A stretch of 64,000 bases of DNA from CAYJBH01 sp964370605. Lineage in GTDB: Bacteria; Bacillota; Clostridia; Oscillospirales; Ruminococcaceae. The notes under the pieces are model-generated. The model was not told the DNA's origin and made no database searches. It saw only the letters and a program-made list of their open reading frames with translations. Positions 51,969-60,715 of this stretch are shown here, piece after piece. Location: NCBI GenBank assembly GCA_964370605.1, contig CAYJJX010000010.1, positions 1 through 64,000 on the forward strand, in the 5' to 3' direction. How positions within the stretch are numbered: the stretch's first letter is position 1; every line of letters starts with the position of its first letter. Both the position numbers and the translations under genes were made by a program.

Positions 51969-52952
51969 TTACAGCAGATTCTTGCGAAGATCTTCTGCGC
52001 TGAGCGGGCTGAGCAGTGCCGGTGCAATGTCAAATGCCGTCTTACAACCACTTTGCCCCTCCTTCTCAAGTCGATATGCAGCTCTTGCATATGCAACTAA
52101 AACCGAGGCAGTAAATTCAGGGTTTGAGTCCAGTTTTAAACTGTATTCAATCACATGGTTCATTTCGTTGTTTTGTCCGGTTTTACCGCTTCTTATAACA
52201 AAACCGCCATGAGGAATTCCGGCATGATCACGCATTAGCTCTTCTTTTGAAATGAATGTAACGGTGGTGTTATAGTCGGCGAAATAGTTCGGCATATTTA
52301 CAATTGTTTGCTCTATTTTGCCAAGGTCGGCACCTTCTTTTGCAACGACAAAACACTCTCTTGTGTGTTTTTCACGGGTGGAAAGATTCGGGTTTTCGCC
52401 GTTTCGTACCGATTGAAGAGCAGAGTCGACCGGCACGGTATATTGACGCGCATCTTCCACGCCTTCAACACGTCTTATTGCGTCGGAATGTCCTTGACTC
52501 ACGCCGCGTCCCCAAAAGGTGTAATCTTCACCGACCGGGAGAACCGCACCTGCATAGACACGGTTTATCGAGAACATACCGGGATCCCAACCGACCGAAA
52601 TGACTGCAACCTTGCCGGCTTTTTTTGCAACAGTGTCTACGGCGTCAAAATGCACCGGAATATTGGCATGAGTATCGAAGCTATCGACCACATTGAAATG
52701 CTCTGCAAACTGCGGTGTTTGAACCGGAAGATCTGTTGCGCTGCCGCCACAAAGAATCATGACATCAATGTCGTTTTTCATTTCAATCGCCTTGTCGACC
52801 GAGTATACACCGACACCGGGTGTTAAAATCTTCAACGACTCGGGTGCACGTCTTGTGAATACTGCAACCAGCTTCATGTCAGGATTTTGTTTTAAAGAAC
52901 ACTCAACCCCCCTGCCAAGGTTGCCGTAACCCAGAATACCAACTTTAATCAT
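51969..52952 (-). CDS. ddh: meso-Diaminopimelate D-dehydrogenase
   Basis: 327 residues from the ATG at 52952; AAAGGGAT is upstream, and the longer frame to 53003 has no support. N-terminal Rossmann fold IKVGILGYGNLGRGVE, then ILCGGSATDLPVQTP, a central catalytic domain with VISVGWDPGMFSINR and GRGVSQGHSDAIRRVEGV, and a C-terminal NPEFTASVLVAYARAAYRL. It makes meso-DAP in one step from tetrahydrodipicolinate, for lysine and peptidoglycan synthesis. The -10 element TATAAT lies at 53061-53066 on the minus strand, with extended TGC. Confidence 0.95.
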   Translation of the reverse strand: MIKVGILGYGNLGRGVECSLKQNPDMKLVAVFTRRAPESLKILTPGVGVYSVDKAIEMKNDIDVMILCGGSATDLPVQTPQFAEHFNVVDSFDTHANIPVHFDAVDTVAKKAGKVAVISVGWDPGMFSINRVYAGAVLPVGEDYTFWGRGVSQGHSDAIRRVEGVEDARQYTVPVDSALQSVRNGENPNLSTREKHTRECFVVAKEGADLGKIEQTIVNMPNYFADYNTTVTFISKEELMRDHAGIPHGGFVIRSGKTGQNNEMNHVIEYSLKLDSNPEFTASVLVAYARAAYRLEKEGQSGCKTAFDIAPALLSPLSAEDLRKNLL

Positions 52953-53060
52953 ATTGCTTATCCCTTTCATAATGTTCTGTTCGGTTTCGTTACCCGATAG
53001 CAAAAATTCACTGAATTAAGCCGAAAAGGAACAAAACGCTGTTGCTTGTTGTTTTTTTCT

Positions 53061-53066
53061 ATTATA
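53061..53066 (-). promoter_or_regulatory. -10 element of ddh with extended TGn
   Basis: TATAAT on the minus strand, preceded by TGC, 109 nt before the ddh start. The -35 is not clear. It lies in the 351-nt divergent intergenic region 52953-53303, which otherwise holds only the GH3 control site and no gene. Confidence 0.55.
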
Positions 53067-53165
53067 GCAGATTGATCGGGTATTTGCCAGTAAAAAATTT
53101 ATCCCATATCGATTGCAATTTTGCCACTTTTGCAATAAAAATACTATTTTAACTTAAATTTAGTA

Positions 53166-53216
53166 TTTAAAGAAGCGGCATGATTTGATAAAATGATATC
53201 AAACAGTAACTGTTTG
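53166..53216 (+). promoter_or_regulatory. Putative GH3 promoter with palindromic operator matching the one at 702
   Basis: TTTAAA (53166-53171), a 17-nt spacer and TAAAAT (53189-53194) make a candidate promoter. The palindrome TTTGATA-N6-TATCAAA covers 53184-53203, overlapping the -10. Over 23 nt it differs from the site at 701-723 by two bases. A second dyad CAAACAG-TAA-CTGTTTG follows at 53200-53216. Confidence 0.55.
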
Positions 53217-53303
53217 GTAGTTTTGCACTTTATCGGTAATTGAAGTCGTATAGTTTTATTAGGTGGATAACGATGCAAAGCAATTGTAGAAAGGGAGAAG
53301 ACA

Positions 53304-55433
53304 ATGAAAGATATTAGCAGCTTTGATACCTACATAAATGATCTGTATGATTTAATGACCGATGAAGAGAGAATACTACAGCTTGCCTCTTTTTTTCCAA
53401 ACGGTGTAAAAAGACTCGGTATTGCTAACATGCAACAGGGAGAGTGTTTGCATGGTGTGGCGGCCGATGATGCCACATCATTTCCACAGGCGATTGCACT
53501 GGGTGCGACCTTCAATCCTTCGTTGGTTGAAAAGGTTGCAGCGGTGATTGCAGAGGAGGCAAGAGCGCTCGGTATTCACCATTGCTATACTCCAATGCTC
53601 GGAGTTGCGCGAGACATACGCTGGGGGAGGACAGAAGAAGCATATGGCGAAGACCCTTGTCTTGTGTCTGAAATTGGTGTCGCATTTATTAACGGCCTTC
53701 AGGGTGTTGGTGAAGAGAGGTTTTCCGAAAAACACGTTGTAGCTACAGCTAAGCATTTTGTCGCCGATGCGGAGCCACTTTCGGGCAATAACGGTGCGAG
53801 TGTTGATATTTCGGAACGGCTTTTGCGTGAAGTACATCTACCACCCTTTGAGGCGGCGGTAAAGAGGGCGAATGTTTCGTCGGTTATGCCGGCGCACCAT
53901 GCGCTTAACGGAGTGCCTTGTCATATTAATAAACATATTTTACAGGAAATACTACGAGACGAGTGGGGATTTGAAGGAATACTTGTCTCAGATAATGGCG
54001 ACATTCGCTGTTTGAGAAACTTGATGGGAACGACAGATAATTTGCTGGAAGCTGCGATTCTTTCACTTTCTGCCGGTGTTGACACCGAACTTGCGTGGCT
54101 TTGCCCTATGGGCAAAAATCGCGCCTATGGTCCGGAGTTGTTGCAGGCGTGCAAAGACGGAAAGATATCTTCAAAGGTGTTGGAACTTTCGGTAAAGAGA
54201 GTCTTAAAAATGAAACAACTTCTTGGACTGCTCGATGTGAAAGAGGTTGAGGTTGAAGAGGAATATTTTGAGTTCATGGGCGATGAGTCGGGTGATGAAC
54301 ATATTCACTATGCCGATACAATGCGCTCATTTGGCATCAAATCACACGATTGGGTTGAGACGCTCAACCGTGAGAGTACCAAAGAACTTGCAAAACATGC
54401 GGCAGATCAGGCAATAGTTCTTCTGAAAAATGAGAACAAACTTTTACCGCTCTCAAAAGAAAAGCATAAGAAGATAGCGATCATTGGCCCGAACGCCGAC
54501 ACGAGATTGCTTGGAGGATATTCCACAAAAAAACCGAGATACTTTGTGAGTGTGCTGGACGGTATCAAGAATTTAGTCGGCAACGATTGTGAAATAATAC
54601 ATGTTGAAGGCTGTGATCCGCTTGGCTTTGTCGCTACCGATATTGACGCGGCTGTTTCGGCGGCGGCTGTTGCAGATGTTGTTATACTTGCCGTTGGTGG
54701 AAATGAGCAGACCTGTAAAGAAAATCAGGATGTTGACACGCTTGATTTTGTAGGCGATCAATCAGAACTTGTGAAAAGAGTCTATGACGCCAATAATAAT
54801 GTTGTTATGGTGATGTTTCATGGTCGTCCGAACTCGATAGAATGGGAAAGTGAGAATATACCGGCAATACTTGAGTGCTTTTATCTTGGTCAAGAGTGCG
54901 GCAATGCCGTTGCCGATACTCTTTTCGGTATTGTCAATCCGGGCGGAAAAATGCCACTCAGCGTTCCGAGAAATGTCGGACAGTGCCCTGCGTTTTATAA
55001 TAAATATCCCTTTGGTAGAGAACAAAACTATTATGAATCATCCCACCTACCACTCTATGCATTCGGACATGGTATTAGCTACACCGAATTTGAAATCGGA
55101 TTGCCGATTGCACAAAAAAATACATTTACTGCCGATGAGAGTAACATAATATCGGTATCACTAAAGAACATCGGAGCTTATGACGGAGATGAAGTTGTAC
55201 AGATGTATATACATGATACAATTTCAAGCATGGTGCGCCCTTGTAAAGAGCTAAAGGCGTTCAAGAGAGTCACGCTGAAAAAAGGAGAGAGTACTGTCGT
55301 TGAGTTTGAGCTTACTAGCGAGATGTTACGGTTTTGGAAGGACGATAGATTTATTGTTGAGCCGGGAGAATTCAAAATTATGATCGGTAGCAACAGCGTT
55401 GACACAAATGATATTACGGTAACACTAATTTAA
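53304..55433 (+). CDS. GH3-family beta-glycosidase
   Basis: 709 residues. AGAAAGGGAGAAG precedes the ATG. N-terminal TIM-barrel-like domain with R/H-containing HCYTPMLGVARDIRWGRTEEAYGEDP and KHFVADAE, nucleophile D230 in LVSDNGD, then the alpha/beta sandwich (about 355-560; KKIAIIGPNAD) and a C-terminal fibronectin-III-like domain (YAFGHGISYTEF to the end). No signal peptide, so it is cytoplasmic. Probable beta-glucosidase or beta-xylosidase acting on imported oligosaccharides. The palindrome upstream suggests repression; its counterpart precedes the kinase island. Confidence 0.93.
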   Translation: MKDISSFDTYINDLYDLMTDEERILQLASFFPNGVKRLGIANMQQGECLHGVAADDATSFPQAIALGATFNPSLVEKVAAVIAEEARALGIHHCYTPMLGVARDIRWGRTEEAYGEDPCLVSEIGVAFINGLQGVGEERFSEKHVVATAKHFVADAEPLSGNNGASVDISERLLREVHLPPFEAAVKRANVSSVMPAHHALNGVPCHINKHILQEILRDEWGFEGILVSDNGDIRCLRNLMGTTDNLLEAAILSLSAGVDTELAWLCPMGKNRAYGPELLQACKDGKISSKVLELSVKRVLKMKQLLGLLDVKEVEVEEEYFEFMGDESGDEHIHYADTMRSFGIKSHDWVETLNRESTKELAKHAADQAIVLLKNENKLLPLSKEKHKKIAIIGPNADTRLLGGYSTKKPRYFVSVLDGIKNLVGNDCEIIHVEGCDPLGFVATDIDAAVSAAAVADVVILAVGGNEQTCKENQDVDTLDFVGDQSELVKRVYDANNNVVMVMFHGRPNSIEWESENIPAILECFYLGQECGNAVADTLFGIVNPGGKMPLSVPRNVGQCPAFYNKYPFGREQNYYESSHLPLYAFGHGISYTEFEIGLPIAQKNTFTADESNIISVSLKNIGAYDGDEVVQMYIHDTISSMVRPCKELKAFKRVTLKKGESTVVEFELTSEMLRFWKDDRFIVEPGEFKIMIGSNSVDTNDITVTLI

Positions 55434-55507
55434 AGCATACAGAGCAATTAAAAGTCCATATAACTATATCACGTGATGTATTGATTTGATATACGAGGAA
55501 TTTAACA

Positions 55508-55555
55508 AATAACCTCCTCTTGGCATAGTATGTATCACAGCCAAGGGAGGTTATT
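55508..55555 (+). promoter_or_regulatory. RBS-sequestering hairpin immediately before the amidase-like gene
   Basis: Arms 55508-55524 and 55540-55555 pair over 16 positions with a single-base bulge, around a 15-nt loop. The second arm contains the ribosome binding site AAGGGAGG (55543-55550) and ends at the base before the ATG at 55556. When folded, the stem would fully block translation initiation. It is not a T-rich terminator. A further 10-bp palindrome ATCACGTGAT lies at 55468-55477. Confidence 0.75.
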
Positions 55556-56242
55556 ATGATTGAAACTATAAAAGAATTTATCGAGATTTCTCGCCTGCGA
55601 CCTGCGGTAAAACGAAATGATTTCAAATCGGTTCTACTGCATGAAAAACAGGGCGGCAGAGGAGAGGATGCGGCGTATCATGCAAGGCTTGCAGCAAATG
55701 CAAACTTTGTAAATAGGCTTTTCTCTGCACATTATTATGTCGATGATCGACAGATCATAAATATTATTCCGGATGATGAGATAGCAATTCATTCAGACGC
55801 AGATAAAAATAACAGTACAGTTGCGGTGTGCATGTGCGTGTATCCGCAGTGCGATTATGATGCACTAATCTCAAATACCGAGAGCATCATTTATAACATT
55901 TTAGTGAGAAACGGCATAAAACTGGTGAGTGATGCTCTAACTCTTTCTGACGCTCTGTCAGAAGTCGGCTCAAGATTTATGACGGAAAATCGATTTGCGT
56001 CTATCGCAAAAAATTTACAAAAAAGTTTATTGTCGAATAGCTACTCTGATGATAGTAGCAAGTCGCAAGAAGCAGATAGTACTGCCACTGTTTCAGCCGA
56101 TTACAATTCGTTGCCAAAGTCAGGAGAAGGTGAGCCTAAGACACCACCGGTGCGAGTAGACGAGGGTGAATATCCCCCTGCGTCCACCGAAGCGGAAAGC
56201 ATCGATATTTTGGAGTTAGCGCCTTACATGAACCTCACATGA
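55556..56242 (+). CDS. Divergent amidase_2-like (PGRP-fold) protein with disordered tail
   Basis: 228 residues. Residues about 20-150 resemble N-acetylmuramoyl-L-alanine amidases of type 2: H29 (VLLHEK), AHYYVDDRQIINIIPDDEIAIH79SD, a strongly amidase-like segment. The usual third zinc ligand (Cys/His in a C-terminal HxDxxxK-CP segment) is not apparent; the corresponding stretch near 125-165 (DALTLSDALSEVGSRF) has none. So the protein may be inactive or a binding-only relative. No signal peptide. The tail from about 165 is Ser/Glu/Pro-rich and likely disordered. Its ribosome binding site is buried in a hairpin, and a terminator follows. Confidence 0.7.
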   Translation: MIETIKEFIEISRLRPAVKRNDFKSVLLHEKQGGRGEDAAYHARLAANANFVNRLFSAHYYVDDRQIINIIPDDEIAIHSDADKNNSTVAVCMCVYPQCDYDALISNTESIIYNILVRNGIKLVSDALTLSDALSEVGSRFMTENRFASIAKNLQKSLLSNSYSDDSSKSQEADSTATVSADYNSLPKSGEGEPKTPPVRVDEGEYPPASTEAESIDILELAPYMNLT

Positions 56243-56263
56243 TCAAGATGTGATTTGAAACAA

Positions 56264-56307
56264 AAACCGAGCCGTCATCATCAAATGTGGTGACAGCTCG
56301 GTTTTTG
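56264..56307 (+). terminator. Rho-independent terminator after the amidase-like gene
   Basis: Arms AAAAACCGAGC and GCTCGGTTTTT with inner pairing of GTCATCA with TGGTGAC form a long stem with a short loop; T-run at the end. The remainder of 56308-56480 holds no gene that I can see. Confidence 0.9.
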
Positions 56308-56480
56308 TGAAGAGGTGGAGCAAGAGATTGCATAATAGATAATATCCCATAGCTCCTCATCTATTGTATCTTTTATATCGTCAGCCTTTCTTTTTATCGA
56401 GTTTTTTCTAATTGCTCTTGAAAGTTCACCGATTTCCTCCGATAATTTCAGGAAATACTAATTTTGCAGCATTCACAAAA

Positions 56481-58238
56481 TCAGTAAACTACCGGTGGAG
56501 CTAGGGGGCTCTTACCGGTCGATAGACCTAAAAGCTGCAGTACGATTTCTTTTGTACGCTCGCCGCAGTCTTTGACCGCTATTTTTTCGGACAGTGTTTT
56601 ATCTCTTGAAACAATCTCACAGCAATTTTCTTTAAGATTTCTGGGGCTGACAATGACGCGAATAGGAACACCTAAAAGATCGGCATCAGAGAACATAACG
56701 CCTGCGCTCACGGAACGATCGTCATATATGACCTCGATACCGTTTTCTTTGAGATTTGCATAGAGTTCATCTGCTGTCTTTTTTACATTTTCATCGTCGG
56801 GACGTACGGCACAAATATGAACCTGCCAAGGTGCAATAGCCATAGGCCAGATGGGACCGTATTCATCGTGATACGCTTCACAGACCGATGCCGCAAGACG
56901 TCCGACACCAATGCCATAGCAACCCATGATCGGAACGTTTGTTTCACCGTTTTCATCAAGATAGTTCATCTGCATGGATTCGGTGTATTTTGTTCCGAGC
57001 TGGAATATGTTGCCGACCTCGATTCCTCGGCTAATCTGCAAGCTGTTTTTTTTGCATGTCGGACAGATGCCGCCTTCCTTTACCTTTGAAACATCGACAA
57101 ATTCAATATCGCTTGAGACGTCACGGGAAAGATCCAGCCCAGTATTGTGGTAATCTTTTTTGTTTGCGCCACAAACAAGGTTGTTGGTATTTTGAAGAGT
57201 CGTATCGTATAATACGGTGCAGTCGACAGGGAAATCACATGGTCCGATAAAACCAGCTACTATGCCACATTCATCGTCGATGATTGCAGGATACACTTCA
57301 CAACCAAGCACCTTTTTAAGTTTTGCTTCATTCACTTCATAATCGCCACGCAAAAACAACACTACATAACTATTGTCGCTGTTTCTTTGATAGACAACTG
57401 CCTTACAGCTTTTTTCCTGCGGCAGTTTCACGAAGTTACAAACATCTTCGATAGATTCCATGTCGGGAGTGTGTATCGGAGCTAGCGGAGAGGACTGCTC
57501 GTCAGACGTGTTGTTGACAATATTTTCAGCCGCTTCCATGTTGGCGCTATAACCGCACTTTGCACAGGTAACCACCGTGTCTTCACCAACCGGAGTCAAC
57601 AACATAAATTCATGAGAAAGGTTTCCACCCATCATTCCGGAATCGGAAGCAACAGAGATGACTTCCGGCAGTCCGGCGCGTTTAAATATACGCTCGTATG
57701 CCTTATGACACTGCTCGTAATATTGCTCAAGATCTTCCTGAGATGTATGGAAAGAATAAGCGTCTTTCATGGTGAATTCACGCACACGAATCAATCCTCC
57801 ACGAGGACGTGCCTCGTCACGGAATTTTGTCTGTATCTGGTAGATCATGAAGGGATAACGGGAATAGCCTTGTCCGTATTCACGCACTAACTGTACAGCC
57901 GCTTCTTCGTGAGTCATGCCGAGGACATATTCGCCACCACTGCGGTCACTCAGGCGCATCAGTTCACTGCCGACACTTTGATATCTGCCGGACTCTTCCC
58001 AAAGAGTGGCAGGCAAGACTACAGGGAAGGACACCTCTTGTCCATCTATCGCATCCATCTCTTCCCGTATGATCTGTTCAATCTTGCGAGTGATTCTCTT
58101 CATAGGGGTGAAGGAGGAATAGATACCGTTTGCAACATATTTAATATAAGCGCCACGCACCATCAGTGCATGGCTATCAATGACACAGTCGGAAGGACGT
58201 TCTTTGAAACGCTCACCGACTAAACTTGCTAACTTCAT
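56481..58238 (-). CDS. proS: Prolyl-tRNA synthetase
   Basis: 585 residues from the ATG at 58238 (AAAAGGA upstream; a start at 58259 lacks one). Class II synthetase of the bacterial type with the editing (INS) domain between motifs 2 and 3. Motif 2 is near TKFRDEARPRGGLIR, the editing domain covers about residues 230-390, and motif 3 is GCYGIGVGRL. It charges tRNA-Pro, one of which (CGG) is in this window. The C-terminus has an extra tail LSTGKSPLAPPVVY that overlaps a palindrome (56491-56519), unlike the usual end near LLQLLGL. Otherwise a standard essential gene. Confidence 0.95.
   Translation of the reverse strand: MKLASLVGERFKERPSDCVIDSHALMVRGAYIKYVANGIYSSFTPMKRITRKIEQIIREEMDAIDGQEVSFPVVLPATLWEESGRYQSVGSELMRLSDRSGGEYVLGMTHEEAAVQLVREYGQGYSRYPFMIYQIQTKFRDEARPRGGLIRVREFTMKDAYSFHTSQEDLEQYYEQCHKAYERIFKRAGLPEVISVASDSGMMGGNLSHEFMLLTPVGEDTVVTCAKCGYSANMEAAENIVNNTSDEQSSPLAPIHTPDMESIEDVCNFVKLPQEKSCKAVVYQRNSDNSYVVLFLRGDYEVNEAKLKKVLGCEVYPAIIDDECGIVAGFIGPCDFPVDCTVLYDTTLQNTNNLVCGANKKDYHNTGLDLSRDVSSDIEFVDVSKVKEGGICPTCKKNSLQISRGIEVGNIFQLGTKYTESMQMNYLDENGETNVPIMGCYGIGVGRLAASVCEAYHDEYGPIWPMAIAPWQVHICAVRPDDENVKKTADELYANLKENGIEVIYDDRSVSAGVMFSDADLLGVPIRVIVSPRNLKENCCEIVSRDKTLSEKIAVKDCGERTKEIVLQLLGLSTGKSPLAPPVVY
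56491..56519. repeat. Palindromic element in the last codons of proS
   Basis: ACCGGT ends (56491-56496 and 56514-56519) flank a GAGC/GCTC stem and a G-rich loop. It encodes the extra C-terminal tail of proS and may be a small inserted repeat. No second copy was seen in the window. Confidence 0.35.
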
Positions 58239-58260
58239 ATAAAATCCTTTTCTGTACACA

Positions 58261-58296
58261 TGTGACTATCGGGGAATGTTTCGCCCGATAGTCACA
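58261..58296 (-). promoter_or_regulatory. Hairpin between the DHH gene and proS
   Basis: A perfect 13-bp stem (58261-58273 with 58284-58296) and a 10-nt loop. On the minus strand it ends 22 nt before the proS ATG. No T-run follows in that direction, so it is not a standard terminator for the DHH gene; it could stabilise or process the mRNA or influence proS translation. Confidence 0.6.
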
Positions 58297-58313
58297 AATT
58301 ATTTTTGTATTAT

Positions 58314-59231
58314 TTAGTTGTTGTTGATGTTGCAGATTTCGTTCAAAATTCTCGGCAGATTCTCCGAAATGGTATCGCTGGAAAATTGACAAGTACCGAC
58401 GGCACGGTGTCCGCCACCGCCGTATTTGAGCATCAGATTGCCGACGTTTACTTTGCTGGTTCGATCAAGGATACTGTGACCAACGGCGACACTGCAACCC
58501 TGACGATTGCGTCCATCAACGATCCAGACCGAAATGCTAATATTCGGATATAGGCTGTAGATAAGGAAGCGGTTACCGGCATAAATTGTTTCGACGCCGC
58601 GAAGATCAGTGATCATTACCTTACCTTGCACACGGGTGTGCTTTTCAACCATCTTACGGAAGAGGATGTCCTGCTCATAATAAAGCTCTACACGCTCTTT
58701 AACATCCGGCTCTTGCATGATCTCTTGAATTGTTTTGGTTGCACACCAGTCGATCATCAATTCCATCAATTTAAGATTGGAGATATTAAATTCACGGAAA
58801 CGGCCAAGACCGGTTCGAGGATCCATGATGAAACCGAGCAAAATCCATTCAGAAGGATTTAATATTTCGGTTTCGGTTAGCTTTGCACTGTCGACACGGT
58901 CGACGGCGATAAGCATTTCCTCAAATCCTTCGAATTTGTCGGCACCATAGTAGTCGTATATGACATGGGCACAACTGTCTGCAATTCTGGATTCACCTTT
59001 GTATCCTTCTTCGATTGCTCCGCGCTCATATTCACTTGCATGGTGGTCAAACCAAAGACCACAACCTTTAACATACGGGACGTTGGCAAGACAATCATTT
59101 TCGGTAACTTCAACCAGACCATCTTGAAGATCTTTAGGGTGCACAAATTTAAATTCGTCAATAACACCTACATGTTTCAACAATACGCCACAGGCAAGAC
59201 CATCAAAGTCTGAACGTGTCAATAGTCGCAT
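58314..59231 (-). CDS. DHH-family phosphoesterase (exopolyphosphatase-like)
   Basis: 305 residues. Metal site TRSDFDGLACGVLLK (residues 5-19) and the family hallmark WFDHHASE; a C-terminal DHHA1-like GGGGHRAVGTCQF near 285. The family includes NrnA/RecJ-like nucleases and pyrophosphatases; this member has exopolyphosphatase-like features but the substrate is not defined. Starts with ATG, GGAGAT upstream. It is on the same strand as proS, 75 nt away. Confidence 0.88.
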   Translation of the reverse strand: MRLLTRSDFDGLACGVLLKHVGVIDEFKFVHPKDLQDGLVEVTENDCLANVPYVKGCGLWFDHHASEYERGAIEEGYKGESRIADSCAHVIYDYYGADKFEGFEEMLIAVDRVDSAKLTETEILNPSEWILLGFIMDPRTGLGRFREFNISNLKLMELMIDWCATKTIQEIMQEPDVKERVELYYEQDILFRKMVEKHTRVQGKVMITDLRGVETIYAGNRFLIYSLYPNISISVWIVDGRNRQGCSVAVGHSILDRTSKVNVGNLMLKYGGGGHRAVGTCQFSSDTISENLPRILNEICNINNN

Positions 59232-59272
59232 ATAAATCTCCTATATATAGTTTTCTTATTTACAATATTATT

Positions 59273-60715
59273 TTACAACCTTTCTCTCGCATTGTCAACA
59301 GTAAACCAAAAAGTACTGCCGTTTCCGAGAGAAGAATCTACACCAAAGTTAAAACCGTGACGAACAAAGGTGGATTTGACGATTGCAAGGCCCAAACCAC
59401 TACCGCTTTCACCCCTATCGGCCCGTGCACGGTAGTATCGATCGAAGATGAAATTGATATCCTCTTTTCCGATGCCTTTTCCATGATCTTCAATATATAT
59501 TTTTATAGGCGTAACGGTATTATCACAGCCAACGACTACGATTTTATCTTCCCCGACATGATGGACCGCATTCTCTATAAGATTATGGATCGCACTGTCG
59601 AGTTGTCTCGGGTCAGCGTCAATATATATTTCGTTGTTTGGAAGATTAAGATTGATAGTTACGCCTCGCATCTGTGCCATATGTCGCTCTCTTGTGACAA
59701 TATCCGCAATATATTGACAAAGGTCAAAGGTACAAAGTTCAAGAGGCGTCTCGCCGCTATTTTGCTTTGACAGTTCCATGACATTGCTGATAAATCCGGA
59801 CAGGCGATCTGTCTCGTTTATAATTATGTCAAGTTGCTCGTTACGCTTTTCTTCAACCTCACCGGTGAAATCACGTATGGTCTCGGCATATCCTTTTATC
59901 AAGGTCAGCGGAGTTCTCAAATCATGAGATATGTTGCCAAGAAGCTCGTCTTTGAGGTTTGAGGTTCGTCGCAGTTCGACCGTCATGATTGAAAAATCGT
60001 TTGCAAGCTCGCCGAGCTCGTCTTCACGATCGGTATCAAGTTTGATATCATAATTTCCGGCAGAAATTTGTTTTGTTGCTTTGCCAAGTTCTGATATGGG
60101 AGCGGTAAAATAACCGGCAAAAACGAATGCAATGGCAACGGCTATAGGTATAATCAAGAGCAAAGAAATATATATTTGTTGGGAAATAACCTCGCTTGCA
60201 ACATCAATCTGCTCGAGATCGGTACTGACTATAAGGGTGAGATTTCCGTCATTGATAAGCGAGCCGAAGACCCTCTGCTGGTTATTGTCCGACTCAGAGG
60301 ACATTGTATATTTGAATTCGATCTCTTCGACTGCACGCATACGCATGGAAAGTAGATTCGCATTGTCAACTACCTCATTACCCGGATTTCCGGAATGCAA
60401 TAAACACTGTGAACCGATACCTTCCACTATTAGCATGGGTTTCATCGTATCCGCATCACTAATTTCAATGCAAATACCGGTTGACGCAAGTTCTTGTATT
60501 TCCAGTATTCCGTTTGGCACATTGCCACCGCTCAGAACGTTTGTTACAGTAGCTAGTGCCTCGGAAAGCTTGCTGTCGAGCAGGTTATTATAGGTCGGCA
60601 CCAGCAATATCGTCTGCAGTACAAAGGTAAGTGTCACTATGGCAAAGCAGATTATTGCAATGATTGCCGCAAGGCGGTTTCGAATGCCGGAAAAAAGGTT
60701 TAAAAAGTTTTTCAT
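59273..60715 (-). CDS. Sensor histidine kinase of an OmpR-type system
   Basis: 480 residues. Two transmembrane helices (about 15-40 and 182-203) with an extracellular domain of about 140 residues between them, a HAMP domain (about 203-255), HisKA with H264 (NISHDLRTPLT), and HATPase_c with NLIENAVHH, DHGKGI and GSGLGLAIV. The G-boxes are complete. It overlaps the response regulator gene by 4 nt. Both follow the CMP-transferase gene, so their expression is linked to nonulosonic acid activation. Confidence 0.95.
   Translation of the reverse strand: MKNFLNLFSGIRNRLAAIIAIICFAIVTLTFVLQTILLVPTYNNLLDSKLSEALATVTNVLSGGNVPNGILEIQELASTGICIEISDADTMKPMLIVEGIGSQCLLHSGNPGNEVVDNANLLSMRMRAVEEIEFKYTMSSESDNNQQRVFGSLINDGNLTLIVSTDLEQIDVASEVISQQIYISLLLIIPIAVAIAFVFAGYFTAPISELGKATKQISAGNYDIKLDTDREDELGELANDFSIMTVELRRTSNLKDELLGNISHDLRTPLTLIKGYAETIRDFTGEVEEKRNEQLDIIINETDRLSGFISNVMELSKQNSGETPLELCTFDLCQYIADIVTRERHMAQMRGVTINLNLPNNEIYIDADPRQLDSAIHNLIENAVHHVGEDKIVVVGCDNTVTPIKIYIEDHGKGIGKEDINFIFDRYYRARADRGESGSGLGLAIVKSTFVRHGFNFGVDSSLGNGSTFWFTVDNARERL

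Noticed and set aside
52308..52826. Open frame of 172 codons opposite ddh
   Set aside because: It is antisense to a complete, conserved ddh gene, without a ribosome binding site or recognisable domain.
58239..58313. T-box riboswitch upstream of proS
   Set aside because: Only 75 nt of leader with one hairpin; no T-box sequence, specifier loop or antiterminator seen.
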